Assembly (NCBI RefSeq): GCF_010671925.1
Contig: NZ_JAAHIH010000008.1
Span: 1 to 64,000 of the forward strand
Direction: 5' to 3'
Source of the DNA: Moorena sp. SIOASIH
GTDB taxonomy: Bacteria > Cyanobacteriota > Cyanobacteriia > Cyanobacteriales > Coleofasciculaceae
DNA: 64,000 nt
Both the position numbers and the translations under genes were made by a program. The notes under the pieces were generated by a model. That model ran no database searches and was not told the origin of the DNA. It worked only from the letters and a program-made list of their open reading frames with translations. Shown piece by piece: positions 17,634 through 26,573 of the stretch; the stretch's first letter is position 1, and each line of letters starts with the position of its first letter.

Positions 17634-19118
17634 ATGGCACTAGACTCGATTATTCCCTATATTGTGCTCGCCGGGTATTTATTAGTAACCCTTGTGGTAG
17701 GACTAGTTGGTTATCGCCAACAACAAAACACTCCTGATGATTATTTTTTAGCTGACCGTAACATGGGAGCAATTATCCTATTTTTTACCCTAATTGCTAC
17801 CAATTTCAGTGCCTTTGCTTTTCTAGGATTTTCAGGCTCAGGCTATCGCATTGGTCTGAGTTATTACGGCATGATGGGGTTTGGAACTGGCTTAATCGCA
17901 CTAACCTTTTATTTTATCGGTTATCGAGTCTGGCTGTTAGGCAAAGAACACGGCTTAATCACCCCTTCTGAATTGATTGAAGCCCGTTTCCGTAGGACAG
18001 GTGTATCCCCTGGGATTAGCAATACTCTTAAATTAATTTTTCTGGCGGTTATGGTAATTTTCACCATTCCCTACTTAACCCTGCAACCGATTGGAGCTGG
18101 CTATATTCTTGAAACCTTAACCAATGGACAAATTCCCTATTTTACAGGGGCTACCTTTTTGACAGTTGTCATCGTGCTGTATGTGTTCATGGGGGGGATG
18201 AGAAGCGTTGCCCTAACGGATGTTATCCAAGGACTTTTAATGTTTACCTTAATGTTAGCAGCAGTAGCAGCAATTGCTTCTAGTCTGGGAGGGATTGCTG
18301 AAGCTAACCGTACTGTCTACACCCTCAAACCTGAATTGTTTTCTCGACAGGGTATAGATAATTTTTTTACCTATCGTAAGTGGTTTAGCTTCATGATTCT
18401 CTGGATGCTGAGTGTCCCTATGTTTCCCCAGATGTTCATGAGATTTTATACCTCAAAAACTAGCAATTCCCTAAAAGTTTCGGTAGTGATGTATCCCCTA
18501 GTAAGCGCTATCATGTTTATTTGTCCGGTGCTAATCGGAATGTGGGGACATATTTCCTTTTCTGACCTGACAGGAAAAGCATCTGATCAAGTGTTTCCGA
18601 TGATGCTAGCGGAACATACACCAATCTGGCTAGCATCTTTAGTGATGGTGGGAGCATTAGCTGCCATGATGTCAACCTTGGACTCCCAGCTTTTGGCCCT
18701 CAGTTCCATGCTAACTAGAGATATTTATTTTGCTTATTTCCGTAAAACCGCTTCCCTCAAAGAACAAACCTTTGTTGGTAGAGTACTGATTGTTTTATTG
18801 GCAATTATTGGTTTAATTATCGCCAAAAATCCCCCAGATACGATTACTGCGATCGCAACCCAAGCCTTTACAGGATTAGCAGTACTGTTTCCAACGGTAA
18901 TTGCAGTATTGTATAGCAGAACTATTCATCCTCTAACCTGTCTTGTATCGATTCTTGTGGGTGAAGCCGCAGTGATTGGCTTTCAGTTGGGGATTATTCC
19001 CAAAAGTCTTACCTTCGGTTTTCTGCCAGTTGTCCCTATTGTTGCCCTTTCCGGATTAATTATTATTGTCGGATCAATCAAGCCGATCCAGAGACTGGTT
19101 AATAGTCGTGAGTCTTGA
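17634..19118 (+). CDS. Sodium:solute symporter family (SSS) permease
   Basis: This 494-aa polytopic membrane protein has about 13 hydrophobic helices. SSS-family features include FLADRNMG-type residues after the first helix, TNFSAFAFLGFSGSGYR (helix 2), GMRSVALTDVIQGLLM and ALAAMMSTLDSQLLALSSML (helix 8 region, with the Ser/Asp residues linked to Na+ binding). It imports an organic solute with Na+. The substrate cannot be read; PanF-, proline- and carboxylate-type carriers all share these motifs. It is translationally close to the small membrane protein upstream. Confidence 0.85.
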   Translation: MALDSIIPYIVLAGYLLVTLVVGLVGYRQQQNTPDDYFLADRNMGAIILFFTLIATNFSAFAFLGFSGSGYRIGLSYYGMMGFGTGLIALTFYFIGYRVWLLGKEHGLITPSELIEARFRRTGVSPGISNTLKLIFLAVMVIFTIPYLTLQPIGAGYILETLTNGQIPYFTGATFLTVVIVLYVFMGGMRSVALTDVIQGLLMFTLMLAAVAAIASSLGGIAEANRTVYTLKPELFSRQGIDNFFTYRKWFSFMILWMLSVPMFPQMFMRFYTSKTSNSLKVSVVMYPLVSAIMFICPVLIGMWGHISFSDLTGKASDQVFPMMLAEHTPIWLASLVMVGALAAMMSTLDSQLLALSSMLTRDIYFAYFRKTASLKEQTFVGRVLIVLLAIIGLIIAKNPPDTITAIATQAFTGLAVLFPTVIAVLYSRTIHPLTCLVSILVGEAAVIGFQLGIIPKSLTFGFLPVVPIVALSGLIIIVGSIKPIQRLVNSRES

Positions 19119-19672
19119 GTGGGTCAGTGGTCAGCTATCAGCTTAAGCGCTACGCGCACGCTACTTGAGGTGCTATCAGCTATCAGCTATCAGTCATTGG
19201 CCAACGGCCAACGGCTGATAGCCTAGCGTCGCCTAAGGCCAACGGTTGTTCGCGTAGCGTGCGCGTAGCGCATATGCTTACTTACTGAGTCTTGAGTTGG
19301 AGAGTCTTGAGTAGACGTGCTTGGTAATTTGTATTATAATGTAATACAAACACAGTATTTTAGAATTTAGAATTCTCAATTCTTAATTCTTAATTCTTAA
19401 TTCTTAATTCTTAATTCTCAATTCTTAATTCTACATTCTTAATTCTCAATTCTACATTCTTAATTCTTAATTCTCAATTCTCAATTCTACTTGGTGGTGC
19501 GTTACGGGGCGGGCTATTCCAATACTGGCCCTCGAAGTTAAAAATGAGGGCAAGCCCGCCCCTAACGCACCCTACATTCTTAATTATTAATTCTTAATTC
19601 TCAATTCTCAATTCTACATTCTTAATTCTCAATTCTCAATTCTACATTCTTAATTATGCATTCTGACAAACA
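19119..19672. repeat. Dense intergenic repeats: palindromic GCTATCA units and a TTAATTC/TCAATTC/TACATTC array
   Basis: Positions 19134-19290 contain CAGCTAT and GGCCAAC units with GCGTAGCG palindromes. Positions 19369-19670 contain some 35 heptamers of the TTAATTC family. The array is interrupted at 19495-19575 by a unit containing GGGGCGGGCT and its inverted partner AGCCCGCCCC, a hairpin-forming insert related to 53395-53482. No gene is seen. Confidence 0.85.
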
Positions 19673-19692
19673 TCAACTAGCCGGAGGATAAT

Positions 19693-20253
19693 ATGTCCAA
19701 AAAACTCGACCAAATTATTGTTGTGGATGTTGAAGCAACCTGTTGGCAAGGGAAGCCACCCCCAGGACAAGAAAACGAAATCATTGAAATTGGGATTTGT
19801 GTATTGGATGTTGTTTCTGGGAAGCCCCTGGAAAAAGATAGTATTTTGGTAAAACCAGAACGCTCGAGGATCAGTGAATTTTGTACCAAACTGACTACAT
19901 TAACCCAGGAGCAAGTTGACCAGGGAATTTCTTTTGCTGAAGCTTGTTCTATTCTACAAGATAAGTATTTATCTGCTCGGCGAGTGTGGGCAAGCTATGG
20001 GGATTATGATCGAAATCAATTTCAGAAACAGTGTACATCTCGTTTTTTGAGATATCCCTTTGGCACCAGACATATCAACATCAAGACCTTGTTTGCCATT
20101 AGTTATGCTTTGCCCCATGAAGTTGGTATGGCCCAAGCTTTGGATTTACTAAATCTACCGTTGGAAGGTACTCACCACCGAGGAGGAGATGATGCTTGGA
20201 ATATTGGTCGGATATTCTCAAAGTTACTTTCGCAATTCAGAACTACACCATGA
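19693..20253 (+). CDS. DEDDh-type 3'-5' exonuclease (KapD/ERI-1-like)
   Basis: This 186-aa protein begins with ExoI motif VVDVEATCW (D12 and E14 as metal ligands). It has an ExoII Asp in SYGDYDRNQF and ends with ExoIII HHRGGDDAWNIG, where H and D complete the DEDDh set, so all catalytic residues appear present. Such stand-alone domains trim RNA or single-stranded DNA from the 3' end and resemble the KinA-inhibitor KapD/ERI-1 group. GGAGG at 19682-19686 sits six bases from the ATG, the clearest ribosome-binding site in this part of the window. It precedes the RNA 2'-phosphotransferase gene on the same strand. Confidence 0.85.
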   Translation: MSKKLDQIIVVDVEATCWQGKPPPGQENEIIEIGICVLDVVSGKPLEKDSILVKPERSRISEFCTKLTTLTQEQVDQGISFAEACSILQDKYLSARRVWASYGDYDRNQFQKQCTSRFLRYPFGTRHINIKTLFAISYALPHEVGMAQALDLLNLPLEGTHHRGGDDAWNIGRIFSKLLSQFRTTP

Positions 20254-20276
20254 TCTCGACTAGACTTGTGCCAGAA

Positions 20277-20353
20277 GTCGGGAACAGGGAACAGGGAATA
20301 GGGAACAGGGAACAGGGAACAGGGAACAGGGAACAGGGAACAGGGAACAGGGA
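20277..20353. repeat. GGGAACA array between exonuclease and kptA
   Basis: About ten copies of GGGAACA and GGGAATA follow the exonuclease stop codon. Confidence 0.9.
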
Positions 20354-20390
20354 TAAGAATTGACGAAAACAGTATTTTAAACTTATCAAT

Positions 20391-20987
20391 ATGAATCCGT
20401 CTCGATTGGTAAAAATTAGTAAATATTTGAGTAAGCATCTTCGACACCAGCCTCAGAGAATTGGGATCACACTCGCTCCTGGTGGCTGGGTTGGTGTTGA
20501 GGAACTACTGGCGGCCTCTAAAAAGCATTCCTTTCGGATCAGCCGTGCTGAATTAGATGAAGTGGTTGCCAAAAATGACAAGAAGCGCTTTTCCTTCGAC
20601 TCCACAGGTACCCGAATTCGTGCCAATCAAGGTCATACGGTCAAAGTCGATTTGCAACTAGACGTTTTGGTGCCACCAGATGTGCTGTATCACGGCACAG
20701 GTCACCGGGCAGTTGAGTCAATTCTGCGGCAAGGTTTGTGTAAAATGTCGCGGCACCATGTCCATCTATCGACGGACATGGCAACTGCCAGAAAAGTGGG
20801 AGCAAGACATGGTCGCCCTGTGGTTTTTGCCATTGATGCCGCAGCTATGCACAAAGCCGGTTACAACTTCTATTGTTCCGATAATGGAATCTGGTTAGTA
20901 GATTGGGTATCACCAGAATATTTACAGTTTATATTTCAGTCTACATGTAATCGACAAGGTGAGAAAAAGCATAAAAACTGTAGATGA
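20391..20987 (+). CDS. kptA: RNA 2'-phosphotransferase (Tpt1/KptA family)
   Basis: This 198-aa protein removes an internal 2'-phosphate from RNA using NAD+, giving ADP-ribose 1'',2''-cyclic phosphate. The N-terminal winged-helix lobe has the conserved SKHLRHQP (Arg and His), and the NAD lobe has LYHGTGHRAVESILRQGL, HHVHLSTD and GIWLVDWVSPEYL. Length and motifs match complete family members. Bacteria lack the eukaryotic tRNA-splicing pathway that needs this enzyme, so the natural substrate is unknown. It follows a DEDDh exonuclease gene, suggesting RNA repair or turnover (inference). Its 3' end overlaps the convergent gene at 20941. Confidence 0.88.
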   Translation: MNPSRLVKISKYLSKHLRHQPQRIGITLAPGGWVGVEELLAASKKHSFRISRAELDEVVAKNDKKRFSFDSTGTRIRANQGHTVKVDLQLDVLVPPDVLYHGTGHRAVESILRQGLCKMSRHHVHLSTDMATARKVGARHGRPVVFAIDAAAMHKAGYNFYCSDNGIWLVDWVSPEYLQFIFQSTCNRQGEKKHKNCR

Positions 20988-21237
20988 TCAACAGGATAGC
21001 CATTACCTGCACCATACGGGAATTAGAGGAAGGCATGGTTGTACCCCTGACCCACATGGATAGGGCTGCTCCCATGGCAAAGCTAGAACTGAGAACCAGA
21101 TAGGGCCAGTTATTTTTATATCCCCAGGTGGCTAGTAAAGCCATTGCCAATGAGGTCATCATTAATTCAACGAACTCTGGTGGATTGTACTGGGTTGAAA
21201 GCACTAATGTTCGCCACCAAAACTGCCAAAGTCTCAT
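20941..21237 (-). CDS. Small membrane protein of unknown function (98 aa)
   Basis: The function is not recognised. Three hydrophobic segments can be seen (about 27-38, 44-62 and 77-92), with Trp-rich N-terminal residues (MRLWQFWWRTLVLSTQ). It overlaps the 3' end of kptA by 47 bp in convergent orientation and lies 17 bp from the phosphoribosyltransferase stop codon on the same strand. It may therefore be the last gene of that unit or an independent small protein. It is retained because its composition is protein-like and not repeat-derived. Confidence 0.5.
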   Translation of the reverse strand: MRLWQFWWRTLVLSTQYNPPEFVELMMTSLAMALLATWGYKNNWPYLVLSSSFAMGAALSMWVRGTTMPSSNSRMVQVMAILLIIYSFYAFSHLVDYM

Positions 21238-21253
21238 AAATTAAAGTAGCTAG

Positions 21254-21976
21254 TTAACGCTCTAGGCTAGCGTTGACTGAAGACTCTGATATTCTAATAT
21301 AGTTATGCTTATAGTTATGCTCCTGTAAATAGCTTAGAGCTTCCTCGGTTTTAACTTGAGGAAATTTGAGGTAGAAGCGGCTAACACTCAGGAACGGTTC
21401 CGGTGTCCGTAAGATAACCATGCGATCGCACCACTGTGATAACCAGGGTATTAATCCTCCTGGTGCCACTGGTGTGCAAATCCAGACCTGTGCTGGATTG
21501 TGGGCTTTTACTGCTTCCGTTGCTGCTGCTATGGTCATCCCAGTGGCAATGCCATCATCAACCAGCAACGCTAGGGCACCAGTAGGATTGGTTTTCGGAC
21601 AACCCGGTTGCAGTTGAGCTAACTGAGCTTGGGCTTTTTCTTGAGCTTGAGCTAATACTATTTCCCGCCATTGAGCATTTTTGTTTCGCCATCGCCTTTG
21701 CCCAGACCAAAGTACAACTCCCGAGGAAGTCACTGCACCGATTGCTAATTCTGGGTTGCGAGCCGTGGTAATTTTTTTGGCCACTACAATATCTAGCGGA
21801 CAATCCAGTGCCCGAGCTACTGGTGCTGCTACTGGGATACCCCCCCGAGGTAGTGCATATACAATAGGGGTTGCATCAATACCTGTAGCGTGCAGCCTGC
21901 TCACCAAGGGGATAAGTGCTTGAGCGAGCTGCTCACCGGCATCAGCGCGATCGCTAAACAGCGGGGCAGTGTACAT
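21254..21976 (-). CDS. Phosphoribosyltransferase-family protein
   Basis: The ATG at 21976 was chosen because GGAGG lies five bases upstream; a second ATG five codons earlier is in frame. The 240-aa protein has a type I PRTase core. YALPRGGIPVAAPVA lies near the N-terminus and the PRPP-binding loop ALLVDDGIATGMTI near the middle (Asp-Asp followed by the Thr/Gly turn). This group is often annotated as a predicted phosphoribosyltransferase; the acceptor base is not known. It is divergently transcribed from the UDG gene across a short region containing TATATATTATAAT. It sits among nucleic-acid and nucleotide enzymes. Confidence 0.82.
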   Translation of the reverse strand: MYTAPLFSDRADAGEQLAQALIPLVSRLHATGIDATPIVYALPRGGIPVAAPVARALDCPLDIVVAKKITTARNPELAIGAVTSSGVVLWSGQRRWRNKNAQWREIVLAQAQEKAQAQLAQLQPGCPKTNPTGALALLVDDGIATGMTIAAATEAVKAHNPAQVWICTPVAPGGLIPWLSQWCDRMVILRTPEPFLSVSRFYLKFPQVKTEEALSYLQEHNYKHNYIRISESSVNASLER

Positions 21977-22156
21977 GGCTTCCTCCGGCATCAAGTTGCC
22001 TGATATATATTATAATTACGGATTTTTGTCAAGATTACTGTATCGAAAGAAAGAAATAATTGTAATAATTATTTCGAATAATTGCTTCTCAAGCGTGCCC
22101 ATAGGGCATAAGCTGATAGCTGATAGCTGATAGCTGACCAATTTCTGTGAGCCCTC

Positions 22157-22855
22157 ATGTCCAACGGAGAACAACTTAGTCTTTTTGACGAATCAGAGTT
22201 AACCCCATCACCGCCCAACAATGTCCAAAGGGAGCTAATCCCCACTGATGCCAAAATTCCTATTTCTCCTGGCACTTACGACACTATGGAATCCTTGACA
22301 GAACACTGTCAATCTTGCCAACGGTGTGAATTAGGAGCTACCCGCACTCAGGCTGTTATTGGACGTGGCAACCCTAAGGCCCTGATTATGATTATTGGAG
22401 AAGGACCGGGTAAACAAGAAGATGAGACCGGTAAGCCCTTTGTAGGCAGAGCAGGGAAACTGTTGGAGAAAATTTTGGCATCTGTGAAAATCGATAGTGA
22501 ACAAGATGTATATATTTGTAATATGGTCAAGTGCCGACCTCCTGGTAACCGCACCCCTACTCCTGATGAAATTGAGGCGTGCAAACCTTACTTGTTGGAA
22601 CAAATTCGCCTAGTAGACCCCCAAATTATTCTGTTCACTGGTGCTACAGCGGTAAAAGGCTTAACTGGTAACAAGCAGGGCATTACTAAGATTCGCGGCA
22701 CCTGGATGGAATGGGAAGGGCATAAGTGGTGTATGCCAATTCTCCATCCTGCTTACCTACTGCGGAATCCGAAACGAGATCAAGGTAGTCCAAAGTGGCT
22801 GATGTGGCAAGATATCCAGAAAGTGCGTGCTAAGTTAGATGAGATTCGCTCTTAG
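22157..22855 (+). CDS. Family-4 uracil-DNA glycosylase (4Fe-4S)
   Basis: This 232-aa base-excision-repair enzyme removes uracil from DNA. Family-4 features are the Fe-S cysteines CQSCQRC (about 49-55) and the pair in MVKCRPPGNRTPTPDEIEAC, motif A GEGPGKQEDETGKPFVGRAG, and motif C ILHPAYLLRNP. The four-cysteine arrangement, rather than GQDPYH, distinguishes it from family-1 UNG. The first 45 residues are variable. It is transcribed divergently from the PRTase. The C-terminus is complete, and a GGGAATA array starts a few bases after the stop codon. Confidence 0.88.
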   Translation: MSNGEQLSLFDESELTPSPPNNVQRELIPTDAKIPISPGTYDTMESLTEHCQSCQRCELGATRTQAVIGRGNPKALIMIIGEGPGKQEDETGKPFVGRAGKLLEKILASVKIDSEQDVYICNMVKCRPPGNRTPTPDEIEACKPYLLEQIRLVDPQIILFTGATAVKGLTGNKQGITKIRGTWMEWEGHKWCMPILHPAYLLRNPKRDQGSPKWLMWQDIQKVRAKLDEIRS

Positions 22856-23173
22856 ATGCAATAGATATTAGGGAATAGGGAATAGGGAATAGGGAACAGG
22901 GAACAGGGAACAGGGAGTAGGGAGTAGAGATTAGTTAAGTGTTAATTGTTAATTGTTAATTGACCATTTAAAGTTGTCAATTAACAATTTTCATTCCAAT
23001 TTTAAATTGACGAACAACCAAGAATGATAAGTAGTCAACCTGATAGGATACAACCTACTTATAGCATTTGTCATAGCTATCAGGTACACAGGAGTTTTTC
23101 CATCTTACCTCTTACCTACTCCCTACTCCCTGCTCCCTGCTCCCTAAAAGCCAAGAATTTGTAGCTCACCCAA
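22856..23173. repeat. GGGAATA/GGGAACA array and a 14-bp perfect inverted repeat
   Basis: Heptamers occupy 22871-22927. AATTGTTAATTGAC (22951-22964) and GTCAATTAACAATT (22976-22989) form a perfect 14-bp stem with an 11-base loop. It could act as an AT-rich terminator for the UDG gene or be part of a repeat. CCCTACT/CCCTGCT units lie at 23110-23147. No gene is seen. Confidence 0.75.
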
Positions 23174-23191
23174 TTGAAAACTGCTGTAAAA

Positions 23192-23695
23192 ATGATCATT
23201 GATGAAACTTGGTACCAACGACCACCTGGAGTTTCTGACGCTACCTCCGCTGGTGGTATTGTTGCCCGCCGTTGGGAGCAGCAGATATACATTGCTCTAG
23301 TTCAAGAAGGCAATAGACTTGAATATGTCTTACCCAAAGGTCATGTAGAACCAGGAGAAAGCTTTTTAGAGGCGGCAGAGCGAGAAATTGCGGAAGAAGC
23401 GGGCTTAAATGACCTGAAATTTATTGCTGAACTGGGAGTTAAGGAACGATTAGACTTTGCTAAACAGTGTTGGAAAAAGACTTACTATTTTTTGTTCATT
23501 ACTGACCAAATTGAAGGGACTCCTACTGATCCAAATCTCAGTTACCAGCTGTGGTGGTTTCCGATAGATGAATTACCAACATTATTTTGGCCAGAACAAC
23601 AAGAACTGATTAAAACCAATAGTAAGCTGATCCAAAATTCTGTAAGCATTCAGCCGTCAGCTGTCAGCCATCAGCTTCCCATAACTCAAGATTAA
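23192..23695 (+). CDS. Nudix hydrolase
   Basis: The 167-aa product starts at the ATG at 23192; an in-frame TTG lies six codons upstream. The Nudix box is complete, from GHVEPGESFLEAAE through REIAEEAGL, with the expected Glu metal ligands. Early residues TSAGGIVARR and later WWFPIDELP fit a small (di)nucleoside-polyphosphate or sugar-nucleotide hydrolase, probably the MutT/Ap4A-like group. The substrate is not determined. Residues after about 150 (SIQPSAVSHQLPITQD) are encoded by the CAGCCGTCAGCTGTCAGC repeat, so the C-terminal tail is repeat-derived. Confidence 0.82.
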   Translation: MIIDETWYQRPPGVSDATSAGGIVARRWEQQIYIALVQEGNRLEYVLPKGHVEPGESFLEAAEREIAEEAGLNDLKFIAELGVKERLDFAKQCWKKTYYFLFITDQIEGTPTDPNLSYQLWWFPIDELPTLFWPEQQELIKTNSKLIQNSVSIQPSAVSHQLPITQD

Positions 23696-23949
23696 ACGAA
23701 TGCTTACCTCTTTTATTGAAAAGCACCGATTGCGCTACGCCCACGCTGGGTGAACAGTAGCGTGGCACAGGCTTCTAGGGTGGCACAGGCTTCGACGCAT
23801 CGGACTTAACCCATAAGCTGATACGGGACACGCTGATACGGGACACGCTGATAGCTGAATGCTTACAAAAGTCCTTAGGGATTGAATAGGAAATGGGGAA
23901 TATCAAATTCCCCATCAGTTACCGTTAACTAAAACGCACAACACTGTGG
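23696..23949. repeat. Palindromic AGCTGATA/GTGGCACAGGCTTC repeats
   Basis: The stretch contains ACGCTGATACGGGACACGCT units, GTGGCACAGGCTTC twice and AATGCTTAC motifs. It belongs to the family also seen at 757-800, 19134-19290, 25700-25815 and 62876-63045. No gene is seen. Confidence 0.75.
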
Positions 23950-24480
23950 CTAAATCACACCACAAGCGGCTCGAGCACCACCCCCTCCCAAGGGTTTGGG
24001 AGTGTCTGAATAATTGTCACCTTGGGCGTGAATGATCAGAGAGTGACCCTTAAGGTTAGCAACCTTTAACCTTGGGGCTACTACTGGAGTGTTAGCAACA
24101 CCCTGTTGATTAACCACTAGCCTTGGCAAATCACCTAAATGACCATTACCGAATGGTCCTTCATGTTTGCCGGTATTTTCTGGATCATAATGACCACCAG
24201 CAGCTAAGCCTGGAACTACTTTACCTTCCTTCTGGGCTGGACCACAGTTGGGGTTTGTATGGACATGGAAGCCATGTTCTCCAGGAGTTAATCCAGACAG
24301 ATTCGAGGTTAGCTGCAGACCCTTCTCGGTTTCGGTTGCTTTGACAATGCCAATCTCTTTACCAATGCCTTTGGTATCAGTCAAATGCATGGTGACGGTT
24401 AGTGGTGTTGACGCAGATTGATTGGAACAAGCCGAGATTATAAATATTGCGATCGCAGCTAATAGGCTGATAATTTTCAT
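23950..24480 (-). CDS. sodC: Cu/Zn superoxide dismutase lipoprotein
   Basis: The 176-aa product starts at the ATG at 24480. It has a lipoprotein signal (hydrophobic LLAAIAIFIISAC, lipobox Cys about 18). The SodC fold is marked by HGFHVHTNPNCGP (Cu ligands and disulphide Cys), GGHYDPENTGKHEGPFGNGH (Zn ligands), LIIHAQGDNYSD and GGGGARAACGVI. It converts superoxide to H2O2 and O2 outside the cytoplasmic membrane. All metal ligands visible in the family pattern appear present. Cyanobacteria mostly rely on Fe, Mn or Ni SODs, so a Cu/Zn form is less common but known. Confidence 0.9.
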   Translation of the reverse strand: MKIISLLAAIAIFIISACSNQSASTPLTVTMHLTDTKGIGKEIGIVKATETEKGLQLTSNLSGLTPGEHGFHVHTNPNCGPAQKEGKVVPGLAAGGHYDPENTGKHEGPFGNGHLGDLPRLVVNQQGVANTPVVAPRLKVANLKGHSLIIHAQGDNYSDTPKPLGGGGARAACGVI

Positions 24481-24642
24481 ACTCAACTACACCCCACTTA
24501 CAGATAGGTCTCCAAGGGTTTGAGATCCTTTTGGATTTCCGTTTCGCTATTCCCTACCGTACCTGATTTCTGAGGATTTTTGAGCTTGAGCTTAGTTTCT
24601 CATTCTTGGGCAACCTCAACCTGGCACCCATTCATCTTACCC

Positions 24643-25380
24643 CTAGCTGGAGTAGGCTTTAGAGGATTTTTTGTAAAAGCACAACACTTGGCTAGTGTTG
24701 AGGGGATCCCGATACAGACACTCAACCCGATTAAAATTATGTTTCTGGGCAAGGGATTGCAGGGTTGTTTGGGTTTCGGGAAAATCACTAGACAATATAT
24801 GACCCTCGACCATGGAAACTTCTTCCGGAGTCAGTTGAGCCCAGTCTTGGTAGACACCCTCTAGGTAACGTTTTAGATAGGTGTCTCGGGTTTCTCCATC
24901 TGTGGAAACTATATCGATCAGAATAAAAACACCATCAGCTTTTAGGAGATGGCTAAGCTTAGCCATAATACCATCTTTTTGCTCAAAACTCAGGTGATGG
25001 AACGCAAAAGAACTTAGAATCCCGTCAAAGCTATCCTGCTGGTTTTGTCCCAACTCAGAAACTACTTCAAAGAAGTCGCCCTGGATCAATGTCTGTTCGC
25101 AGGGGATAGAATTGATGTTATCACCAGCAATCTCTAGTGCTGGTTCAGACAGGTCAATACCTTTGTAGGAAGCAATAGTGGTATTGGCTAAAGCCTGGAC
25201 CGTGAAGCTAGCATCACCGCAGCCGAGCTCAAGCATGGAGAAGGGCGTTGGAAAGTAGCTGACTAGAAATGCGTGCAAGATGCCGTAAATTTCACGGTGT
25301 TTCATGTAATTGTTAGTCAGTATTTTTTGATAGAGTTGCCACTGACTCTCAAATATATTAGGTGACTGATTTGTTTTCAT
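24643..25380 (-). CDS. Class I SAM-dependent methyltransferase
   Basis: This 245-aa protein has motif I MLELGCGDASFTVQAL (about 48-63), an acidic residue after motif II (YKGIDLSEPALEIA), motif IV-like FDGILSSFAFHHLS and post-motif GVFILIDIVS. This marks a small-molecule or general methyltransferase of the Methyltransf_12/25 type. The substrate is unknown. It is transcribed alone. AAAGGTG lies a few bases upstream of the ATG. The neighbouring sodC gene is on the same strand but about 160 bp downstream. Confidence 0.8.
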   Translation of the reverse strand: MKTNQSPNIFESQWQLYQKILTNNYMKHREIYGILHAFLVSYFPTPFSMLELGCGDASFTVQALANTTIASYKGIDLSEPALEIAGDNINSIPCEQTLIQGDFFEVVSELGQNQQDSFDGILSSFAFHHLSFEQKDGIMAKLSHLLKADGVFILIDIVSTDGETRDTYLKRYLEGVYQDWAQLTPEEVSMVEGHILSSDFPETQTTLQSLAQKHNFNRVECLYRDPLNTSQVLCFYKKSSKAYSS

Positions 25381-25823
25381 AAAACACCTTTTGTTTACTT
25401 GAAAAAAAACACTGATAGTTTAGGTAACCTCTTAATAAACACATAGTGAAATCAAAACCCCAGCCAGGATTTGAGATTTCTAATAAAAATGTGTTTCTGA
25501 CTACTTTTGCGCTTTTGCGATCGCGCCCCTAGGTCCAGGGCTGAGACTTTGCACCCTTAGGGTTATCGCCTGATCAGCGCCCCTTTGCCCCCAATTTTGG
25601 GATATTATAATGATGTCAAAGTTTACCATAATTGGGGGATAATGGGAGCTAAGGAAGAATATCAATGTACTGGTGCCAGCTCTAAGTATTAAGCTCTAAG
25701 TATGTAAGCATTCAGCTATCAGTTATCAGCTATCAGCGTGTCGCGTATCAGCTATTAGCTATGGTGCTTTGGAATAAAATAAGCTGACGGCTGACGGCTG
25801 ACGGCTGAATGCTTACCTAAGTA
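25381..25823. other. Gene-free stretch with a CCCCCAATT inverted repeat and AGCTATCAG repeats
   Basis: CCCCCAATT near 25588 and AATTGGGGG near 25630 can form a 9-bp stem around about 33 bases. Positions 25700-25815 hold the AGCTATCAG/GCTGACGG palindromic repeats ending in AATGCTTAC. HIP1-like GCGATCGC occurs near 25517. No gene is seen. Confidence 0.65.
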
Positions 25824-26165
25824 TTAATCCTTATCCAGGTTAAAGAGTTGAGTGTTGACATGAGCCAGATAGGTAGAATCATTGATAGTTTCTGGGGATA
25901 ATCTTCCTCTTGCAATAGCACTTGCTACTAGGTCTTTGGCGGTAATTCTCTTGCTTTTTATAGCGCTGATGAAAGCAGCATTACTGGGAATACCTTGGTC
26001 AGCAAAGTAGCCTTGATAACCGAGATAGACGAGGTTAAAAGGTTGAACTTCGACAATATTGTTACGGCTGGTGGTGGAGTTGGCAGCGATTTCCGATGCT
26101 AAGACGGGAGTGGTAGCGGTGGCAATCAACAAAGTGCCTAAACTGCCAAGTACTAGACGTTTCAT
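25824..26165 (-). CDS. Small secreted protein of unknown function (113 aa)
   Basis: The product is not assigned to a known function. A Sec signal peptide is clear: MKRLVLGSLGTLLIATATTP with a likely cleavage after VLASE-type residues at about 24. The mature part contains FNLVYLGYQGYFADQGIPSN and ITAKDLVASAIARGRLSPET, a pattern I associate with small exported cyanobacterial proteins. AGGAGG lies eight bases from the ATG, an unusually strong ribosome-binding site for this window, suggesting high expression. It probably stands alone; no partner gene is near. Confidence 0.75.
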   Translation of the reverse strand: MKRLVLGSLGTLLIATATTPVLASEIAANSTTSRNNIVEVQPFNLVYLGYQGYFADQGIPSNAAFISAIKSKRITAKDLVASAIARGRLSPETINDSTYLAHVNTQLFNLDKD

Positions 26166-26573
26166 TTTTGTTCCTCCTAGGGTTAATTAGCTTAATTGGT
26201 TAACTGCTTATCTTTAATTACTAGAATGCAGGTCTTAACTGAGGAGGGAGTGACCGTTAACTGAGAAGTTGATAAGGTCTTGCTTAGGAAACTGAATTAA
26301 CCCTGGTTGACTGACAAAACTAATCAACCACGTACTGGTACGAAATTATTTTGAATTCCAGTCGATACCGTCGTTTATCATGTTGTTTTCGTGAGGCCAT
26401 CGCCGGGTCAGGATCATGATTACTCAGGTACGACCCGTGGCGAATTTAATTCTTAATGGGTCAAGCGCACCTATGTGAAACGAACCCGACGAATCAGTCT
26501 CCAGGCATTTTCCCTCGGAGGCTTTGACATCATGTTTATCACTACCCTCGCCTTGACCTACTGGTTTGCCGTA
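26166..26573. other. Gene-free stretch, possibly containing a decayed gene fragment
   Basis: No complete gene is seen. A frame open for about 35 codons (roughly 26467-26580) reads VKRTRRISLQAFSLGGF then a hydrophobic stretch ending LTYWFAV. It is cut at its right end by the TIR of the element at 26574, so it could be a gene remnant interrupted by that insertion. Confidence 0.35.

Noticed and set aside
24580-24864. 94-aa frame opposite the methyltransferase gene
   Set aside because: It overlaps the supported minus-strand methyltransferase and has no ribosome-binding site or domain features.
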